In this document: piece by piece, positions 26,029 through 37,517 of the stretch
How the letters are laid out: each line of letters begins with the position of its first letter
Position numbering within the stretch: the first letter of the stretch is position 1
Origin: Gammaproteobacteria bacterium Ga0077554
GTDB taxonomy: Bacteria > Pseudomonadota > Gammaproteobacteria > Ga0077554 > Ga007554
Reading direction: 5' to 3'
Assembly (NCBI GenBank): GCA_001464585.1
Contig: LNFF01000032.1
Span: 62,001 to 126,000 of the forward strand
Length of the DNA: 64,000 nt
Made by a program: the position numbers and the translations under genes
The notes under the pieces: generated by a model
The model's input: the letters and a program-made list of their open reading frames with translations, nothing else
Told to the model about the DNA's origin: nothing
The model's database searches: none

Positions 26029-26390
26029 ATTCCAAGCCTAAATGTATCTTCTGCCAACACAGGCTCTTCCTGAGCTTTCAATTCACGGCGCAAGGCGGCA
26101 ATTTCGTGTTCCAGCGCCTCGTACTCTGTCATTTTGCGCTTAAGAAAACGAATCGTAATTCTGGCCTTTTCTTCAAGACCCACTGGAGTCAAGAAATAGG
26201 CGTAGGCGGCTTTGTTGTTGCTGTTACGGAAGTTTCGGGCTTTGACCAGGCCTCTGCCGATCAGCGCTTTGAGGCAATAATTGGTTTTGCCGAGGCTGAC
26301 GCCCAGCGTCTCGGCCAACGCGCGCTGACTGATGTGCGGGTCGTCCTGCAGCAGTTTGAGAATCTTGTAGTGGGTTTCGTCGTCAAGCAT
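26025..26390 (-). CDS. MarR-family EPS-associated transcriptional regulator
   Basis: A 121-residue winged helix-turn-helix protein: HYKILKLLQDDPHISQRALA, then ETLGVSLGKTNYCLKALIGR as recognition part, and a C-terminal coiled helix (MTEYEALEHEIAALRREL). This is the text of the MarR-like regulators found in exopolysaccharide clusters of exosortase/PEP-CTERM bacteria. Its place at the upstream end of the polysaccharide cluster suggests it controls it. It now shares an operon with the nucleotidyltransferase (4-bp overlap). Confidence 0.88.
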   Translation of the reverse strand: MLDDETHYKILKLLQDDPHISQRALAETLGVSLGKTNYCLKALIGRGLVKARNFRNSNNKAAYAYFLTPVGLEEKARITIRFLKRKMTEYEALEHEIAALRRELKAQEEPVLAEDTFRLGM

Positions 26391-26488
26391 GGGGTAAAGA
26401 AAGCGTACCTGCGTTCAACTGATGAACGAATAATACGGGTTATGCAGGGAATGTCAATAGGCGGGCGCGGACAGTCATTTCGCGTGGT

Positions 26489-26953
26489 TCAAAAAAAGTC
26501 GGCGGAACGCTCTTTGCCAGGGCCGGCGACAACCAGGGCCAGACCCAGCAGGCTGGTGATCAGGTACATGATTGAGGCGGCGCCGTGCAATTGGCCAAAA
26601 TGTTTTGCGGCAGTGCTGCCTTCGAGCAAGCCGGCGGCTTTAAGCTCCTGCATCATGGGTTGCAACACAAAGGCGCTGGTGGCGACCAGTACCAGCATGG
26701 CGACCAGCGACCATACGCGCCAGGCCGTGTGCCACGTCTTGCCCGCCACATAAATAGCGCGCGCCAATAACAACGCGCCGCACACCAGACCCACCAGGCT
26801 CAGCACACCAAACATCTGTCCCGCAACCTCGCCTGCCAGGCGGCGGTCATTGAGGCTATTGAATAACACGGGGACGGCGAGATAACCAATGGCCCACAAT
26901 CCACCCACCCAGAGTGTTAGCAGAATCCGTTCGGCGATGGAGGCTAGGCGCAT
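26489..26953 (-). CDS. DUF4149 membrane protein
   Basis: A 154-residue inner-membrane protein with four hydrophobic segments (LLTLWVGGLWAIGYLAVPVL, VLSLVGLVCGALLLAR, WSLVAMLVLVATSAFVLQP, IMYLITSLLGLALVVAG) and a family-typical HFGQLHGAAS before the last. ATG 26953 is used; a longer frame to 27034 only translates repeat B. It lies downstream of greA, as in many gammaproteobacteria. Function unknown. Confidence 0.85.
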   Translation of the reverse strand: MRLASIAERILLTLWVGGLWAIGYLAVPVLFNSLNDRRLAGEVAGQMFGVLSLVGLVCGALLLARAIYVAGKTWHTAWRVWSLVAMLVLVATSAFVLQPMMQELKAAGLLEGSTAAKHFGQLHGAASIMYLITSLLGLALVVAGPGKERSADFF

Positions 26954-26984
26954 TATAAGAGTTCCAGTGGAGTTGCTACGCGTC

Positions 26985-27028
26985 GTGCATGGACGCACAA
27001 GTGCCGCGAGAGGCAGGATGCCGGAAGC
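26985..27028 (+). repeat. Repeat family B, copy 2 (leader of DUF4149 gene)
   Basis: Plus-strand reading GTGCATGGACGCAC then AAGTGCCGCGAGAGGCAGGA and TGCCGGAAGC. The first stem is GTGC/GCAC instead of GCACA/TGTGC in copy 1: both sides changed together. It lies 32 bp upstream of the DUF4149 start, antisense to it. Confidence 0.85.
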
Positions 27029-27039
27029 GGCCAACGCTT

Positions 27040-27107
27040 GGTGGGCTTGGAGCCCACCCTACATTTGATTTCAAAAACAAAGATTTCTCGCTACGCTCGA
27101 AATGACA
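27040..27107. repeat. GGTGGGC hairpin followed by half of a family-A repeat
   Basis: GGTGGGC-TTGGA-GCCCACC (27040-27058) is a 7-bp perfect hairpin. It is followed by AGATTTCTCGCTACGCTCGA at 27081-27100 and AATGAC, the right half of repeat A without its left partner. Both sit just after the greA stop and may end its transcript. Confidence 0.7.
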
Positions 27108-27109
27108 AA

Positions 27110-27586
27110 CTATATATATTTAACCGCAGAAATTTCATATTCAATTTCACCACTGGGCGCGCGCACTACGGCGATGTCGCCTTCTTCTTTGCCGATAAGG
27201 GCGCGGGCAATGGGTGAGGTGATGGAAATCCTGCCTTCTTTGACATTGGCTTCCTGATCACCGACGATCTGATAGGTGACAGTATCATTACTTTTGATAT
27301 TGAGCAATTCAACCGTCGTGCCGAATACAACTTTTCCACCCGCATTGAGCGCGGTGACGTCAATGATCTGGGCATTAGACAGCATGCCGTCAATTTCCTT
27401 GATGCGGCCTTCAATAAAGCTTTGCTGTTCTTTGGCGGCGTGATATTCGGCATTTTCTTTCAGGTCACCGTGGGCGCGCGCTTCGGCAATCGCTACGATA
27501 ACACGCGGACGTGCGACTGATTTCAGCTCCTGCAACTCGTCGCGCAGCAGTTGTGCGCCGCGCGCGGTCATGGGTACTTTGCTCAT
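27110..27586 (-). CDS. greA: Transcription elongation factor GreA
   Basis: A 158-residue protein that enters the RNA polymerase secondary channel and stimulates cleavage of backtracked RNA. N-terminal coiled coil with the acidic tip [20 protein letters not shown] (Asp/Glu pair), followed by the C-terminal FKBP-like domain ending [13 protein letters not shown]. Full length. It overlaps the end of carB by 4 bp, so carA-carB-greA form one unit, as is common in gammaproteobacteria. Confidence 0.98.
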   Translation of the reverse strand: MSKVPMTARGAQLLRDELQELKSVARPRVIVAIAEARAHGDLKENAEYHAAKEQQSFIEGRIKEIDGMLSNAQIIDVTALNAGGKVVFGTTVELLNIKSNDTVTYQIVGDQEANVKEGRISITSPIARALIGKEEGDIAVVRAPSGEIEYEISAVKYI

Positions 27587-30500
27587 ACCGCTAACTCCTT
27601 GTGTAAATCCTGTAGGCTGTTTACGTCGAAATCCTGCCGCTGCTGCAACGCCAGACAGGTGGCGCGCGCACCCGCGAGCGTAGTGCTATACGTTACTTTA
27701 TGCTGTAATGCGGCACGCCGAATTTCATACGAGTCGGCGATGGCTTGCTTGCCTTCAGTGGTGTTAATCACCAAGGTAATCTCGTCATTTTTAATCATAT
27801 CGACAATGTGCGGGCGGCCTTCTGCAACTTTATTGATGCGCGCCACTTTCACGCCCGCCTCTTCCAGTACCTTGGCGGTGCCGCGCGTGGCATAAAGCTC
27901 AAAACCCAATTCTGCCAAATCACGCGCCACTCCGGCAACCCGTGCCTTGTCGGTGTCACGCACACTGATAAAGGCGCGGCCACCGCGTGGCAAGAGAATA
28001 CTGGCGGCCTGCTGTGATTTGGCAAACGCTTCGGCAAACGTGCGGCCGATGCCCATCACTTCACCGGTCGATTTCATCTCCGGCCCCAGAATCGGATCAA
28101 CGCCCGGAAACTTGCTAAACGGGAACACCGCCTCTTTCACTGAATAGTAACCGGGAATGATCTCTTTGGTAACCCCCTGTTGCGCCAGACTGCGCCCGGT
28201 CATGCAGCGTGCGGCGATTTTGGCCAGTTGCCGACCCGTGGCTTTGGATACATACGGCACGGTGCGCGACGCGCGCGGATTAACTTCCAGCACAAAAATC
28301 GTCTCACCCTGAATGGCGAATTGCGCGTTCATCAAACCGATCACACCCAGACCCGATGCCATCATGCACATCTGTTCGCGCAACTGATTCTGGATGGACG
28401 CGCTGAGGCTGTACGGCGGCAATGAACACGCCGAGTCGCCGGAATGCACGCCCGCCTGCTCGATATGTTCCATGATGCCGCCGATCAACACGTCTTTGCC
28501 ATCGCAAATCGCGTCTACGTCCACCTCGGTGGCGTCATCAAGAAAACGGTCGAGCAGCACCGGCGAGTCATTGGAGACTTTCACGGCATCGCGCATGTAG
28601 CGGCGCAGATCGTCTTCGTTATGCACGATCTCCATGGCGCGGCCACCCAACACATACGAGGGCCGCACCACCAGCGGATAGCCAATTTTTTTGGCGCCTT
28701 CCACGGCCTCGTCAGGGTGACGGGCAGTGCAATTGGGCGGCTGACGCAGACCCAATTTTTCGATTAATTTCTGGAAACGCTCACGATCTTCGGCAATATC
28801 AATAGAGTCTGGCGTGGTGCCGATAATCGGTGCGCCCGCCGCTTCCAGTGCGCGCGCCAACTTCAGCGGGGTTTGCCCACCGTATTGCACGATAACGCCT
28901 TTGGGCTTTTCAACGGCGATAATTTCCAGTACGTCTTCCAGCGTCAACGGCTCGAAATACAGGCGATCCGAGGTATCATAATCGGTGGACACGGTTTCCG
29001 GATTGCAGTTGACCATGATGGTTTCATAACCGTCTTCATGCAGCGCCAGCGACGCATGTACGCAGCAATAGTCAAACTCAATGCCCTGGCCGATGCGGTT
29101 TGGTCCGCCGCCCAACACCATGATTTTATCGCGCGTGGTGGGCGCGGCCTCGCACTCTTCTTCATAGGTGGAGTACATGTAGGCGGTGCTTGAGGCAAAC
29201 TCGGCGGCGCAGGAATCGACGCGTTTATACACCGGGCGCACGCCCAGCACATGGCGCAAGGCACGCACGTCATCTTCTTTAGTGCCGAGCAGGCTCGCCA
29301 AACGGCTATCAGAAAATCCTTTGCGCTTGAGGTTATATAGATAGGTTTTGTCGAGACTTTTAAGAGCATCTGCCCTGGTATAGGCCTTGCTGCGCACTTG
29401 TGTCTCGATGCGCACCAGATCTTCAATCTGCGCCAGAAACCACGGATCGACTTTACTCAAATCAAAAATTTCGTCCACCGACAAACCGGCGCGGAAGGCA
29501 TCGCCGATATACCAGATGCGATCCGGCCCCGGCGTGTGCAATTCCTGGCGGATGCGATCCATCGCCTCGGGCGAGGCCAGATCGACTTTTTCATTCAAGC
29601 CATCAGACCCGGTTTCCAGGCCGCGCAAGGCTTTTTGCAGCGATTCCTGGAACGTCCGGCCCATCGCCATCACCTCGCCCACCGATTTCATCTGGGTGGT
29701 GAGGTGGCTGTTGGCGCGCGGGAATTTTTCAAAGGTGAAGCGCGGTATTTTGGTAACCACGTAGTCGATGCTCGGCTCGAACGAGGCGGGCGTTGCGCCG
29801 CCGGTAATCTCATTGCGTAACTCGTCAAGGGTATAACCCACCGCCAGCTTGGCCGCCACTTTGGCGATGGGAAAACCGGTAGCTTTAGACGCCAGCGCCG
29901 AGGAACGCGACACGCGCGGATTCATTTCAATGACGAGCATACGGCCATCATCGGGATTAATGGCAAACTGCACGTTCGAGCCGCCCGTGTCGACGCCGAT
30001 TTTGCGCAATACCGCAATCGAGGCGTTGCGCATGATTTGATATTCTTTGTCGGTGAGGGTCTGCGCGGGCGCCACGGTGATGGAGTCACCGGTATGCACG
30101 CCCATCGGATCAAAATTTTCAATGGAGCAGATGATGATGCAGTTGTCCTTGCGGTCACGCACCACTTCCATTTCAAACTCTTTCCAGCCCAGCAACGATT
30201 CTTCGATAAGCAGCTCGTTGGTGGGCGACAGGTCCAGGCCACGCTCACAGATTTCAATAAATTCCTGGCGATTATAGGCAATGCCGCCGCCACTGCCGCC
30301 CATGGTAAACGAGGGGCGAATAATGGTGGGGAAGCCAATTTGCGCCTGCACTTGCAGCGCTTCTTCCATGCTGTGGGCGCTTGCCGCGCGCGCGCAACCC
30401 AGGCCGATGTCGCGCATCGCCAGACGGAAACGCTCACGGTCTTCGGCCATGTCGATGGCGTCGCGCGATGCGCCAATCATTTCTACGCCGTATTTTTCCA

Positions 30501-30822
30501 GCACGCCTTCACGCACCAGATCCAGCGCGCAGTTAAGCGCGGTCTGGCCGCCCATGGTAGGCAGCAGCGCATCGGGGCGCTCTTTTTCGATAATGCGCGC
30601 CACCACCTGCCAGTTAATTGGCTCGATGTAGGTGGCATCGGCCATTTCCGGGTCGGTCATGATGGTGGCGGGGTTGGAGTTGATCAACACCACGCGATAA
30701 CCTTCTTCGCGCAAGGCCTTGCAGGCTTGCGCGCCGGAATAGTCAAACTCACAGGCCTGGCCGATCACAATCGGACCCGCGCCAATGATTAGAATGCTTT
30801 TGATGTCTGTGCGTTTTGGCAT
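27583..30822 (-). CDS. carB: Carbamoyl-phosphate synthase large subunit
   Basis: A 1079-residue enzyme making carbamoyl phosphate from bicarbonate, ammonia and two ATP, for arginine and pyrimidine synthesis. Two ATP-grasp halves begin with [20 protein letters not shown] and [20 protein letters not shown], followed by the C-terminal MGS-like allosteric domain ([20 protein letters not shown]). Full length and undamaged. It lies 194 bp downstream of carA, the gap being occupied by a family-A repeat. Confidence 0.98.
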   Translation of the reverse strand: MPKRTDIKSILIIGAGPIVIGQACEFDYSGAQACKALREEGYRVVLINSNPATIMTDPEMADATYIEPINWQVVARIIEKERPDALLPTMGGQTALNCALDLVREGVLEKYGVEMIGASRDAIDMAEDRERFRLAMRDIGLGCARAASAHSMEEALQVQAQIGFPTIIRPSFTMGGSGGGIAYNRQEFIEICERGLDLSPTNELLIEESLLGWKEFEMEVVRDRKDNCIIICSIENFDPMGVHTGDSITVAPAQTLTDKEYQIMRNASIAVLRKIGVDTGGSNVQFAINPDDGRMLVIEMNPRVSRSSALASKATGFPIAKVAAKLAVGYTLDELRNEITGGATPASFEPSIDYVVTKIPRFTFEKFPRANSHLTTQMKSVGEVMAMGRTFQESLQKALRGLETGSDGLNEKVDLASPEAMDRIRQELHTPGPDRIWYIGDAFRAGLSVDEIFDLSKVDPWFLAQIEDLVRIETQVRSKAYTRADALKSLDKTYLYNLKRKGFSDSRLASLLGTKEDDVRALRHVLGVRPVYKRVDSCAAEFASSTAYMYSTYEEECEAAPTTRDKIMVLGGGPNRIGQGIEFDYCCVHASLALHEDGYETIMVNCNPETVSTDYDTSDRLYFEPLTLEDVLEIIAVEKPKGVIVQYGGQTPLKLARALEAAGAPIIGTTPDSIDIAEDRERFQKLIEKLGLRQPPNCTARHPDEAVEGAKKIGYPLVVRPSYVLGGRAMEIVHNEDDLRRYMRDAVKVSNDSPVLLDRFLDDATEVDVDAICDGKDVLIGGIMEHIEQAGVHSGDSACSLPPYSLSASIQNQLREQMCMMASGLGVIGLMNAQFAIQGETIFVLEVNPRASRTVPYVSKATGRQLAKIAARCMTGRSLAQQGVTKEIIPGYYSVKEAVFPFSKFPGVDPILGPEMKSTGEVMGIGRTFAEAFAKSQQAASILLPRGGRAFISVRDTDKARVAGVARDLAELGFELYATRGTAKVLEEAGVKVARINKVAEGRPHIVDMIKNDEITLVINTTEGKQAIADSYEIRRAALQHKVTYSTTLAGARATCLALQQRQDFDVNSLQDLHKELAV

Positions 30823-30880
30823 AAGCTGGTTTCAGTTAAGTCTGTGTGGGCGGGATCCTCCGCCACGTGTAGTGTTCATT

Positions 30881-30991
30881 GTCATCCCGACCCTCGCGAA
30901 AGCGGGGGGAGGGATCCTGGAAGATCTCTCAAAGATCTCTCACCTTCGTTCGAGACCCGAGACAAGGATTTCTCGCCACGCTCGAAATGAC
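30881..30991. repeat. Repeat family A hairpin between carA and carB
   Basis: Long variant starting GTCATCCCGACCCTCGCG and ending CGCTCGAAATGAC, with inner AAGATCTCTCAAAGATCTCT and CTTCGTTCGAGACCCGAGAC shared with the copies at 40030 and 52879. The outer arms do not pair fully (CATCCCGACC versus CGCTCGAAATG), as if two halves of different copies had recombined. It interrupts the carAB operon. Confidence 0.85.
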
Positions 30992-31016
30992 ATCTGCTGC
31001 GAAAGAGTGGCGCCCA

Positions 31017-32162
31017 TCAACTATGAGCACGCGCCTTTTCCATTAATTCTATAAAGTGGTCGAACAACAACGCGGCATCATGTGGGCCGGGGCTGGCTTC
31101 CGGGTGCCCTTGGAAACTGAAGGCAGGCTTGTCGGTGCGGTATATGCCCTGCAGCGAGCCATCAAACAGCGAGCGATGCGTGACGCGCAAAGTGTCGGGC
31201 AAGCACGTGTCATCCACCGCAAAGCCGTGATTTTGGCTGGTAATCATTACCCGTCCGGTATCCAGGTTTTGCACCGGGTGGTTGGCGCCGTGATGGCCGA
31301 ATTTCATTTTCAGGGTACGCGCACCGCTCGCCAGCGCCAGTAACTGGTGACCCAGGCAAATGCCGAATACTGGCTTGCCGCTGTTGACGATGTCGCGGAT
31401 GGCGTTAATGGCATAATCGCACGGCTCAGGATCACCGGGGCCGTTAGACAGAAACACGCCGTCGGGGCGCATCGCTAACACTTTGGCGGCAGACATTTGC
31501 GCGGGCACCACGGTGACCTGGCAACCCCGGTCGACGAGCATGCGCAGAATGTTGCGCTTCACGCCGTAATCATAAGCTACCACATGGAAACGGCCTGGGT
31601 TGACACAATTGGTGGTAGTGGGCGCGGCAGCGGGCAACGTCCAGCTCGGCTGCGACCATTCGTAAGCACTTTTCGCGCTCACCACTTTGGCCAGATCCAT
31701 GCCCTTCAGGCCGGGGAAACTGCGCGCAGCATGCAGGGCGGCGGCTTCATCCACCTTGCCTGCCATGATGCAGCCATTCAGCGCACCTTTTTCACGCAGC
31801 AAACGCGTCAGGCGGCGTGTATCCAGCCCCGCCATGCCCACCACCTTGTGGCGGTGCAGGTAAGCGTCGAGGCTCTCCCTGGAGCGCCAGTTGCTTACAG
31901 TTGCGGAGAGATCACGAACTATCAGGCCGCTGGCGGCGATATTGGCCGATTCCTGGTCGTCGTCATTGGTACCAACATTGCCAATATGGGGATAGGTGAG
32001 GGTAACGATCTGGCGGCAATAAGATGGATCGGTGAGAATTTCCTGATAGCCTGTCATGGCGGTATTAAATACCACCTCTCCCGTCGTTTGCCCCTCAATA
32101 CCGATGGACTCCCCCCTAAAGAGGCTGCCATCTTCCAGGGCTAACAGGGCGGGCTGCCGCAA
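31017..32162 (-). CDS. carA: Carbamoyl-phosphate synthase small (glutaminase) subunit
   Basis: A 381-residue amidotransferase that hydrolyses glutamine and passes ammonia to CarB. The class-I glutaminase site is clear: [15 protein letters not shown] with the nucleophilic Cys, and [12 protein letters not shown] with the His/Glu. I place the start at TTG 32162 ([12 protein letters not shown]), because GGAGG lies 6 nt upstream and this matches the usual CarA N-terminus and length; an in-frame GTG at 32174 has no ribosome-binding site. A large palindrome (32187-32363) lies directly upstream. Confidence 0.96.
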   Translation of the reverse strand: MRQPALLALEDGSLFRGESIGIEGQTTGEVVFNTAMTGYQEILTDPSYCRQIVTLTYPHIGNVGTNDDDQESANIAASGLIVRDLSATVSNWRSRESLDAYLHRHKVVGMAGLDTRRLTRLLREKGALNGCIMAGKVDEAAALHAARSFPGLKGMDLAKVVSAKSAYEWSQPSWTLPAAAPTTTNCVNPGRFHVVAYDYGVKRNILRMLVDRGCQVTVVPAQMSAAKVLAMRPDGVFLSNGPGDPEPCDYAINAIRDIVNSGKPVFGICLGHQLLALASGARTLKMKFGHHGANHPVQNLDTGRVMITSQNHGFAVDDTCLPDTLRVTHRSLFDGSLQGIYRTDKPAFSFQGHPEASPGPHDAALLFDHFIELMEKARAHS

Positions 32163-32186
32163 AACTACCTCCACTCAGATATACGA

Positions 32187-32363
32187 AGCGGGAGTGGCGC
32201 GTTAGAACCTGTTTATAATCTCGCTGAAGGGTGCATCGCGGCGTTGGAAGCGGGCTCAAAATGCTCATGTACTCCGTGTACACTCCGCTTTTTCCCCCGC
32301 TTCCGGCTTGCGCTACATCCCTTGATCGAGATTATAAACAGATTCTAACGCGCCACTCCCGCT
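32187..32363. repeat. Repeat family C, copy 1: long palindrome upstream of carA
   Basis: Arms of 37 bp (32187-32223 and 32327-32363) are inverted repeats with a single mismatch. Between them lies GCTCAAAATGCTCATGTACT (32254 on) and a CGTGTACACTCCGCTTTTT part. The same core, in reverse orientation, is at 54865-54905. It fills most of the space between the GGDEF gene and carA, so the carA promoter must lie in or beyond it. Confidence 0.9.
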
Positions 32364-32457
32364 GGGTGTTCAATTCATATTTAATATTTATGACGGGAAT
32401 TTTACTCCATTCAGACCCACCCTGTCTATGGACTTGGCGGGCCAGTTTGGTGCGTTT

Positions 32458-34035
32458 TCAGCTTTCTTCCTGCCACTGATTGCGCCCTTTCAGTTTGCAA
32501 CGGTACAGCGCAGCGTCGGAACGCTCAAAGACCTGGCTGACGGTATCGCCCTCTTTAAACACGGCAATACCGCAACTGATGGTGATGGGCACGCGCTGTC
32601 CGCCATGATGAAACTCGCATTCACGTACACACGCACACAATTTTTCGGCGACAACACGCGCGCCTTCCAGCGCCGTTTCCGGCAACAGCACCACAAATTC
32701 TTCGCCACCGTAGCGCGCCATAAAATCGACATCGCGCACTTCTTTTTTAAGCAACTGGGCAATAATGCGCAGCACTTTATCACCCGCCTGGTGACCGTAG
32801 CGGTCATTGACCTGCTTGAAGTGATCAATATCCAGCACCAGCAGGGTTAGCGCATGCTTGTAGCGCCGCCAGCGCGCAAATTCCTCACCCGAGCGCCGCT
32901 CATACGCCAGGCGATTAGGGATGCCGGTCAGCACATCCTGCAAGGCAGTCGCCTGCTCGGTGCGCACGCGCGTATGCAACTGGCCAATTTCGGTTTCCAT
33001 TTCGCGCACCCGGCTGCTTAACATGCCGACCTGACGCTGCGCTTCTTTCTCGCGCTCTTCTTCTTCGCGGCGGAACACGGTCATGTGTTCGCGTATACCT
33101 TCCAGACGCTGCTGGATAACCTGCTTTAATGAGCTGATGTCGGTAGCCTCCTGCATGGAAGTTTCGATGCCGCTCACCTGGTCGTTAACCGCCAGATCAA
33201 ACTTGGCGTGGCTATGTTGCGCCGCCTGGCGCGTCACAATGCTTTCAGATAAATGCTGATCAATTTCCTGCAAGCGTTGCGTCAACATGCGCAGAAACTC
33301 TTCGAGATCACTTTTTTCACTGCGGATTTTTTCCAGCGCGGCGGCCACCAACTCTGCCACGGACTGCAACGACGGCAGAAATGCCAAGGCTTGCGTTTCT
33401 TCGCTAAGCTGCACTTTCAGCGCTTCCACCGACTCCGTCATTTCCGGTTGTAGCGTCAAGCGTTCCAGCAATTCCACCACCGCTTCACGCACGGCGGGCG
33501 ACAGCGTATCGGCCTTGGTGTCCTGCGGACGGGGTCGAGCGGGGGTATCGATGGAGGTAGACGCTGATGCCTTGGGAGTTGCTTTGTTACTCGGTGGCGC
33601 TGGTGGGGCGCGATCAGGCAGCGCTTGAGATAGATCACGGCCTTCTTCTTTGGCGGGATGTTTGCTGCCGCCAAAGAGTTTGCCAAAAAATCCCCCCGAC
33701 GTTGGCTCATCTGCCGGCACATCCAGATTATCAGTCTTGCGCCCTTTGACAGCGGGATGCAGATCCAGCTTCAGCAGTATTTGCGAAATCGCTTCAATGC
33801 GTTCCTGCAATCCAACGGGGCCTACGCCATCGCGCACCGCCTTGCGCAAACTCTCCAGTTGCACGTCAACGTCAGGGTGTACACCATCTGCCGCCAACGC
33901 GAGGCGTGAAATACAGCGGCGCAACATTTTTTCCAGCGATTCCCACTCATGCTGCTTGGCCTCGGCTTTCTCCAGCGTCGCATAATATTTCTGGCGCCAG
34001 TGCTCGAAGTCTTGGGGGTGGTCGCTGTCTTTCAT
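32458..34035 (-). CDS. Diguanylate cyclase (GGDEF domain) with coiled-coil N-terminal region
   Basis: A 525-residue cytoplasmic protein; no membrane segment or signal peptide. The C-terminal GGDEF domain has an active-site GGEEF (residues 443-447) and an inhibitory I-site RDVD (434-437) five residues before, so it should make cyclic di-GMP and be feedback-inhibited. The first 340 residues contain an N-terminal helical domain, a Pro/Ala/Ser-rich linker (about 120-175) and long coiled coils (EEEEREKEAQRQVGMLSSRV). It is inserted between dapB and carA, which are usually neighbours. MshE in this window belongs to a family that binds cyclic di-GMP, so the two could be linked. Confidence 0.94.
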   Translation of the reverse strand: MKDSDHPQDFEHWRQKYYATLEKAEAKQHEWESLEKMLRRCISRLALAADGVHPDVDVQLESLRKAVRDGVGPVGLQERIEAISQILLKLDLHPAVKGRKTDNLDVPADEPTSGGFFGKLFGGSKHPAKEEGRDLSQALPDRAPPAPPSNKATPKASASTSIDTPARPRPQDTKADTLSPAVREAVVELLERLTLQPEMTESVEALKVQLSEETQALAFLPSLQSVAELVAAALEKIRSEKSDLEEFLRMLTQRLQEIDQHLSESIVTRQAAQHSHAKFDLAVNDQVSGIETSMQEATDISSLKQVIQQRLEGIREHMTVFRREEEEREKEAQRQVGMLSSRVREMETEIGQLHTRVRTEQATALQDVLTGIPNRLAYERRSGEEFARWRRYKHALTLLVLDIDHFKQVNDRYGHQAGDKVLRIIAQLLKKEVRDVDFMARYGGEEFVVLLPETALEGARVVAEKLCACVRECEFHHGGQRVPITISCGIAVFKEGDTVSQVFERSDAALYRCKLKGRNQWQEES

Positions 34036-34055
34036 TGGGGTGTCTCTAAGAATTC

Positions 34056-34136
34056 GTCATTCCCGCGCAGGCGGGAATCCAGCGGCTAAAAAACTCATCA
34101 AAGTAGCACCTGGATTCCCGCCTTCGCGGGAATGAC
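34056..34136. repeat. Hairpin repeat (CATTCCCGCG type) between dapB and GGDEF gene
   Basis: GTCATTCCCGCGCAGGCGGG and AATCCAG at left pair with CTGGATTCCCGCCTTCGCGG then GAATGAC at right. Same outer GTCAT/ATGAC ends as family A but a different stem. Located 20 bp upstream of the GGDEF gene and 60 bp downstream of dapB. Confidence 0.85.
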
Positions 34137-34197
34137 GAAAATTTGAATATTAAAAGGTGCCCATTAAAGGCTTCTCAAACCATATTGCACAGCAGAA

Positions 34198-35010
<813 letters not shown>

Positions 35011-35093
35011 TCATTATGCAGATGTTTGTGCGGATAAGAATAGCGGAGGTTCAAGTGCGTTGAGCCCGTTTGATGATAGCACCGGCACCCTCA

Positions 35094-35327
35094 TCATCCG
35101 TAGATCGGTATCCTGTGGCCCTCGCCCTCGCCGTGACTCCCACGATCCGACCCATCGGACAGGCTGAGCATCGTCAGCAGCGTGATGATGATCACAAAAA
35201 CAACTATCCAGGTAGTGTATTTTTCCTGCTCTTTTTTGTACCTCTCGAGCTGCCTATCCTCCTCGCGCTTAATGTCCGCCATCTCAAATAGGTCGTGCAG
35301 TGGGTCTTTCTTTTTATCATCTTTCAC
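35094..35327 (-). CDS. Small single-pass membrane protein, unknown function
   Basis: A 77-residue protein with a charged N-terminal half (KDDKKKDPLHDLFEMADIKR, then EEDRQLERYKKEQEKY), one transmembrane helix (TTWIVVFVIIITLLTMLSL) and a short Gly/His-rich tail. GGAGGCATGAGTGAAAG precedes the start region. Probably a cytoplasm-facing anchor protein. It lies alone between ispG and dapB where hisS or other genes usually occur. No family recognised. Confidence 0.65.
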   Translation of the reverse strand: MKDDKKKDPLHDLFEMADIKREEDRQLERYKKEQEKYTTWIVVFVIIITLLTMLSLSDGSDRGSHGEGEGHRIPIYG

Positions 35328-35434
35328 TCATGCCTCCTTTTTATTCGCTTTTTTGTGTATTTTCCGCCACCTCGAGCGCGGCGAGGATCGGCGGACTGCT
35401 GTTGGGCTTCATTGCATTCAGCGCCAACCTACAC

Positions 35435-36514
35435 TTATGGAGCTACCAGCAGACGGGCGCGGATGGCTTTTTCCAGTTCATCCACCAGATGTTCATTACT
35501 GAGCTTGCGCGCGGGTTTACCGTCGATATACAGCAGGTTCGGCGCGCCACCGGCCAGGCCGACATGCGCTGCTTTCGATTCGCCGGGGCCATTCACCACG
35601 CAGCCAATCACGGCGACATCCAGGGGCTGGCGAATGTCTTCAAGGCGCGCTTCCAGGGCGTTGACCGTGGAAATAACATCAAATTCCTGGCGCGAGCACG
35701 ACGGGCAGGCAATTAAATTAATGCCATTGCTGCGCAGGCGCAAACTTTTGAGAATATCGAATCCGACCTTGATTTCATCCACCGGATCAGCGGCCAGCGA
35801 CACGCGCAAGGTGTCGCCAATGCCGTCCATCAGCAACATGCCCAGGCCAATCGCAGACTTCACCGTGCCGGAACGCAAGGCGCCCGCTTCGGTGATGCCC
35901 AGATGCAAGGGTTGATCAATGCGCGTCGCCAGATCGCGGTAGGCCGCCACCGTCATGAATACTTCCGAGGCTTTGAGGCTGACCTTGAAATTTTGAAAAT
36001 CGAGCTTTTGCAGGATGTCGACATGGCGCATGGCAGATTCCACCAGGGCTTGCGCGGTGGGCTCGCCATATTTTTTCTGCAAATCTTTTTCCAGCGAACC
36101 AGCATTCACGCCAATACGTATCGGAATGTTACGGTCACGCGCGGCTTCCACTACGGCGCGCACCCGGTCTTCGCGGCCGATGTTGCCGGGGTTAATGCGC
36201 AGGCAATCCACGCCTAGGGTCGCCACGCGCAACGCAATCTTGTAATCAAAGTGAATGTCCGCCACTAGCGCAACCTGCACTTCTTTGCGGATCATGCCAA
36301 ACGCTTCAGCGGCGTCCATGCTCGGAACCGACACGCGCACAATGTCCGCGCCGGCGCGCTCCAGCGCACGAATCTGCGCTACGGTGGCGGCCACGTCGCA
36401 GGTTTCAGTGTTGGTCATGCTCTGCACCGCAATCGGCGCATCACCGCCCACCGGCACTTTGCCCACCCAGATCTGCCGCGATTTGCGGCGTTTAATCGGA
36501 CTTTCGTGCTGCAT
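35435..36514 (-). CDS. ispG: 4-hydroxy-3-methylbut-2-enyl-diphosphate synthase
   Basis: A 359-residue iron-sulfur enzyme of the MEP isoprenoid pathway, converting MEcPP to HMBPP. The 4Fe-4S ligands are seen in [12 protein letters not shown] and [13 protein letters not shown]. The first domain is a TIM barrel ([18 protein letters not shown]). The ATG at 36514 follows the rodZ stop by one base, so it is translated right after rodZ. Full-length bacterial type. Confidence 0.98.
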   Translation of the reverse strand: MQHESPIKRRKSRQIWVGKVPVGGDAPIAVQSMTNTETCDVAATVAQIRALERAGADIVRVSVPSMDAAEAFGMIRKEVQVALVADIHFDYKIALRVATLGVDCLRINPGNIGREDRVRAVVEAARDRNIPIRIGVNAGSLEKDLQKKYGEPTAQALVESAMRHVDILQKLDFQNFKVSLKASEVFMTVAAYRDLATRIDQPLHLGITEAGALRSGTVKSAIGLGMLLMDGIGDTLRVSLAADPVDEIKVGFDILKSLRLRSNGINLIACPSCSRQEFDVISTVNALEARLEDIRQPLDVAVIGCVVNGPGESKAAHVGLAGGAPNLLYIDGKPARKLSNEHLVDELEKAIRARLLVAP

Positions 36515-36515
36515 T

Positions 36516-37517
36516 CTAATTCGCTCCCGCCGCTTTGCCGAGCACAAAACTCGCGCGCCCACCCTGCTCAAAGCGTGAGTGATTAAAAGGAACCCCATTA
36601 TATTCGATCTTTACCCCGGGAGAGTAGCCTATTACTACCTGCAACGGCGGCACGCCCTGCAAGGTGCGGGTGACGCCTTCCTTGCCCAGATCATAGAATA
36701 AGCGCTGTCCATTGGCATCAGTAATTTGCACCCAGGAATCCGCCTCAAAGGTCAGCTTGATGACTGCCGGAATTATCGGAGCGGGGCTAGCAGGTGACGC
36801 CGCACCCGCACCATTAGCAGATAGCGCCAATGGCGCGAGCGGGTTGGATTGATTTAACCCCGGCGCCGCCCCAGGAAAGGGCGCAGGTAGTTCCGGAACT
36901 GGAACTGGCATCAGACCCCTCGCTGCGCTCTCCCCCGCCGCTCCTGAAGGAACATTCCCACCAGGAATGGGCACCGGGATTAATTCGGTGGAACCACCTT
37001 CCGGCTGCTGCAACGGCACAGGCGCTACATCGATCCCCGTATCAGTACCGGCGGGCGCGCTTTCACTCAGCCCGGCAGTCATCACCTCGGATTCATCACG
37101 CCCCTGCCACCACCATAGACCCAGCACCACCACCAACACGGCTAACGCCATCACATACGTTGTCAACTGCACCGGCCGATCACTGCGATGTTCCGCACCT
37201 TGCGTGCTCGGCGCCATGACCTTGATCGGCGGTGGCTGGGCGCCCGTTGCGCGGTTATAACTGGCGATCAGCTCATCGGCTGGCAAATTGGTTAAACGCG
37301 CATAATTACGCAAATAACCGGTCACAAAAATCGGTGGCGGGAGTTTTTTATAATCATCACTTTCCAGCGCCTTGACCATTTTAAGATCGAGGTGCAAACG
37401 CCGCGCGATTTCATCCTGGCTTAAATTAAGCGCCTCGCGCGCCTCACGCAATAACCTGCCCGGCCCCTCAACGGGCAAGGCTGCTTCCTGTTTGTTTGCG
37501 GTCACATCCATCGTCAT
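36516..37517 (-). CDS. rodZ: Cytoskeletal protein RodZ
   Basis: A 333-residue bitopic membrane protein that links MreB to the cell wall machinery. Order: N-terminal helix-turn-helix ([20 protein letters not shown]), one transmembrane helix ([17 protein letters not shown], about 123-140), a long Pro/Gly/Ala-rich linker, and C-terminal DUF4115 ([20 protein letters not shown]). Start overlaps the pilF stop by 4 bp. The pilF-rodZ-ispG order is conserved in gammaproteobacteria. Confidence 0.96.
   Translation of the reverse strand: MTMDVTANKQEAALPVEGPGRLLREAREALNLSQDEIARRLHLDLKMVKALESDDYKKLPPPIFVTGYLRNYARLTNLPADELIASYNRATGAQPPPIKVMAPSTQGAEHRSDRPVQLTTYVMALAVLVVVLGLWWWQGRDESEVMTAGLSESAPAGTDTGIDVAPVPLQQPEGGSTELIPVPIPGGNVPSGAAGESAARGLMPVPVPELPAPFPGAAPGLNQSNPLAPLALSANGAGAASPASPAPIIPAVIKLTFEADSWVQITDANGQRLFYDLGKEGVTRTLQGVPPLQVVIGYSPGVKIEYNGVPFNHSRFEQGGRASFVLGKAAGAN

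Noticed and set aside
26954-27034. N-terminal extension of the DUF4149 protein
   Set aside because: It only translates repeat B and the leader; ATG 26953 starts at the family-typical MRLASIAER.
30037-30792. 251-codon open frame antisense to carB
   Set aside because: Shadow of the ATP-grasp coding sequence; no recognisable domain.
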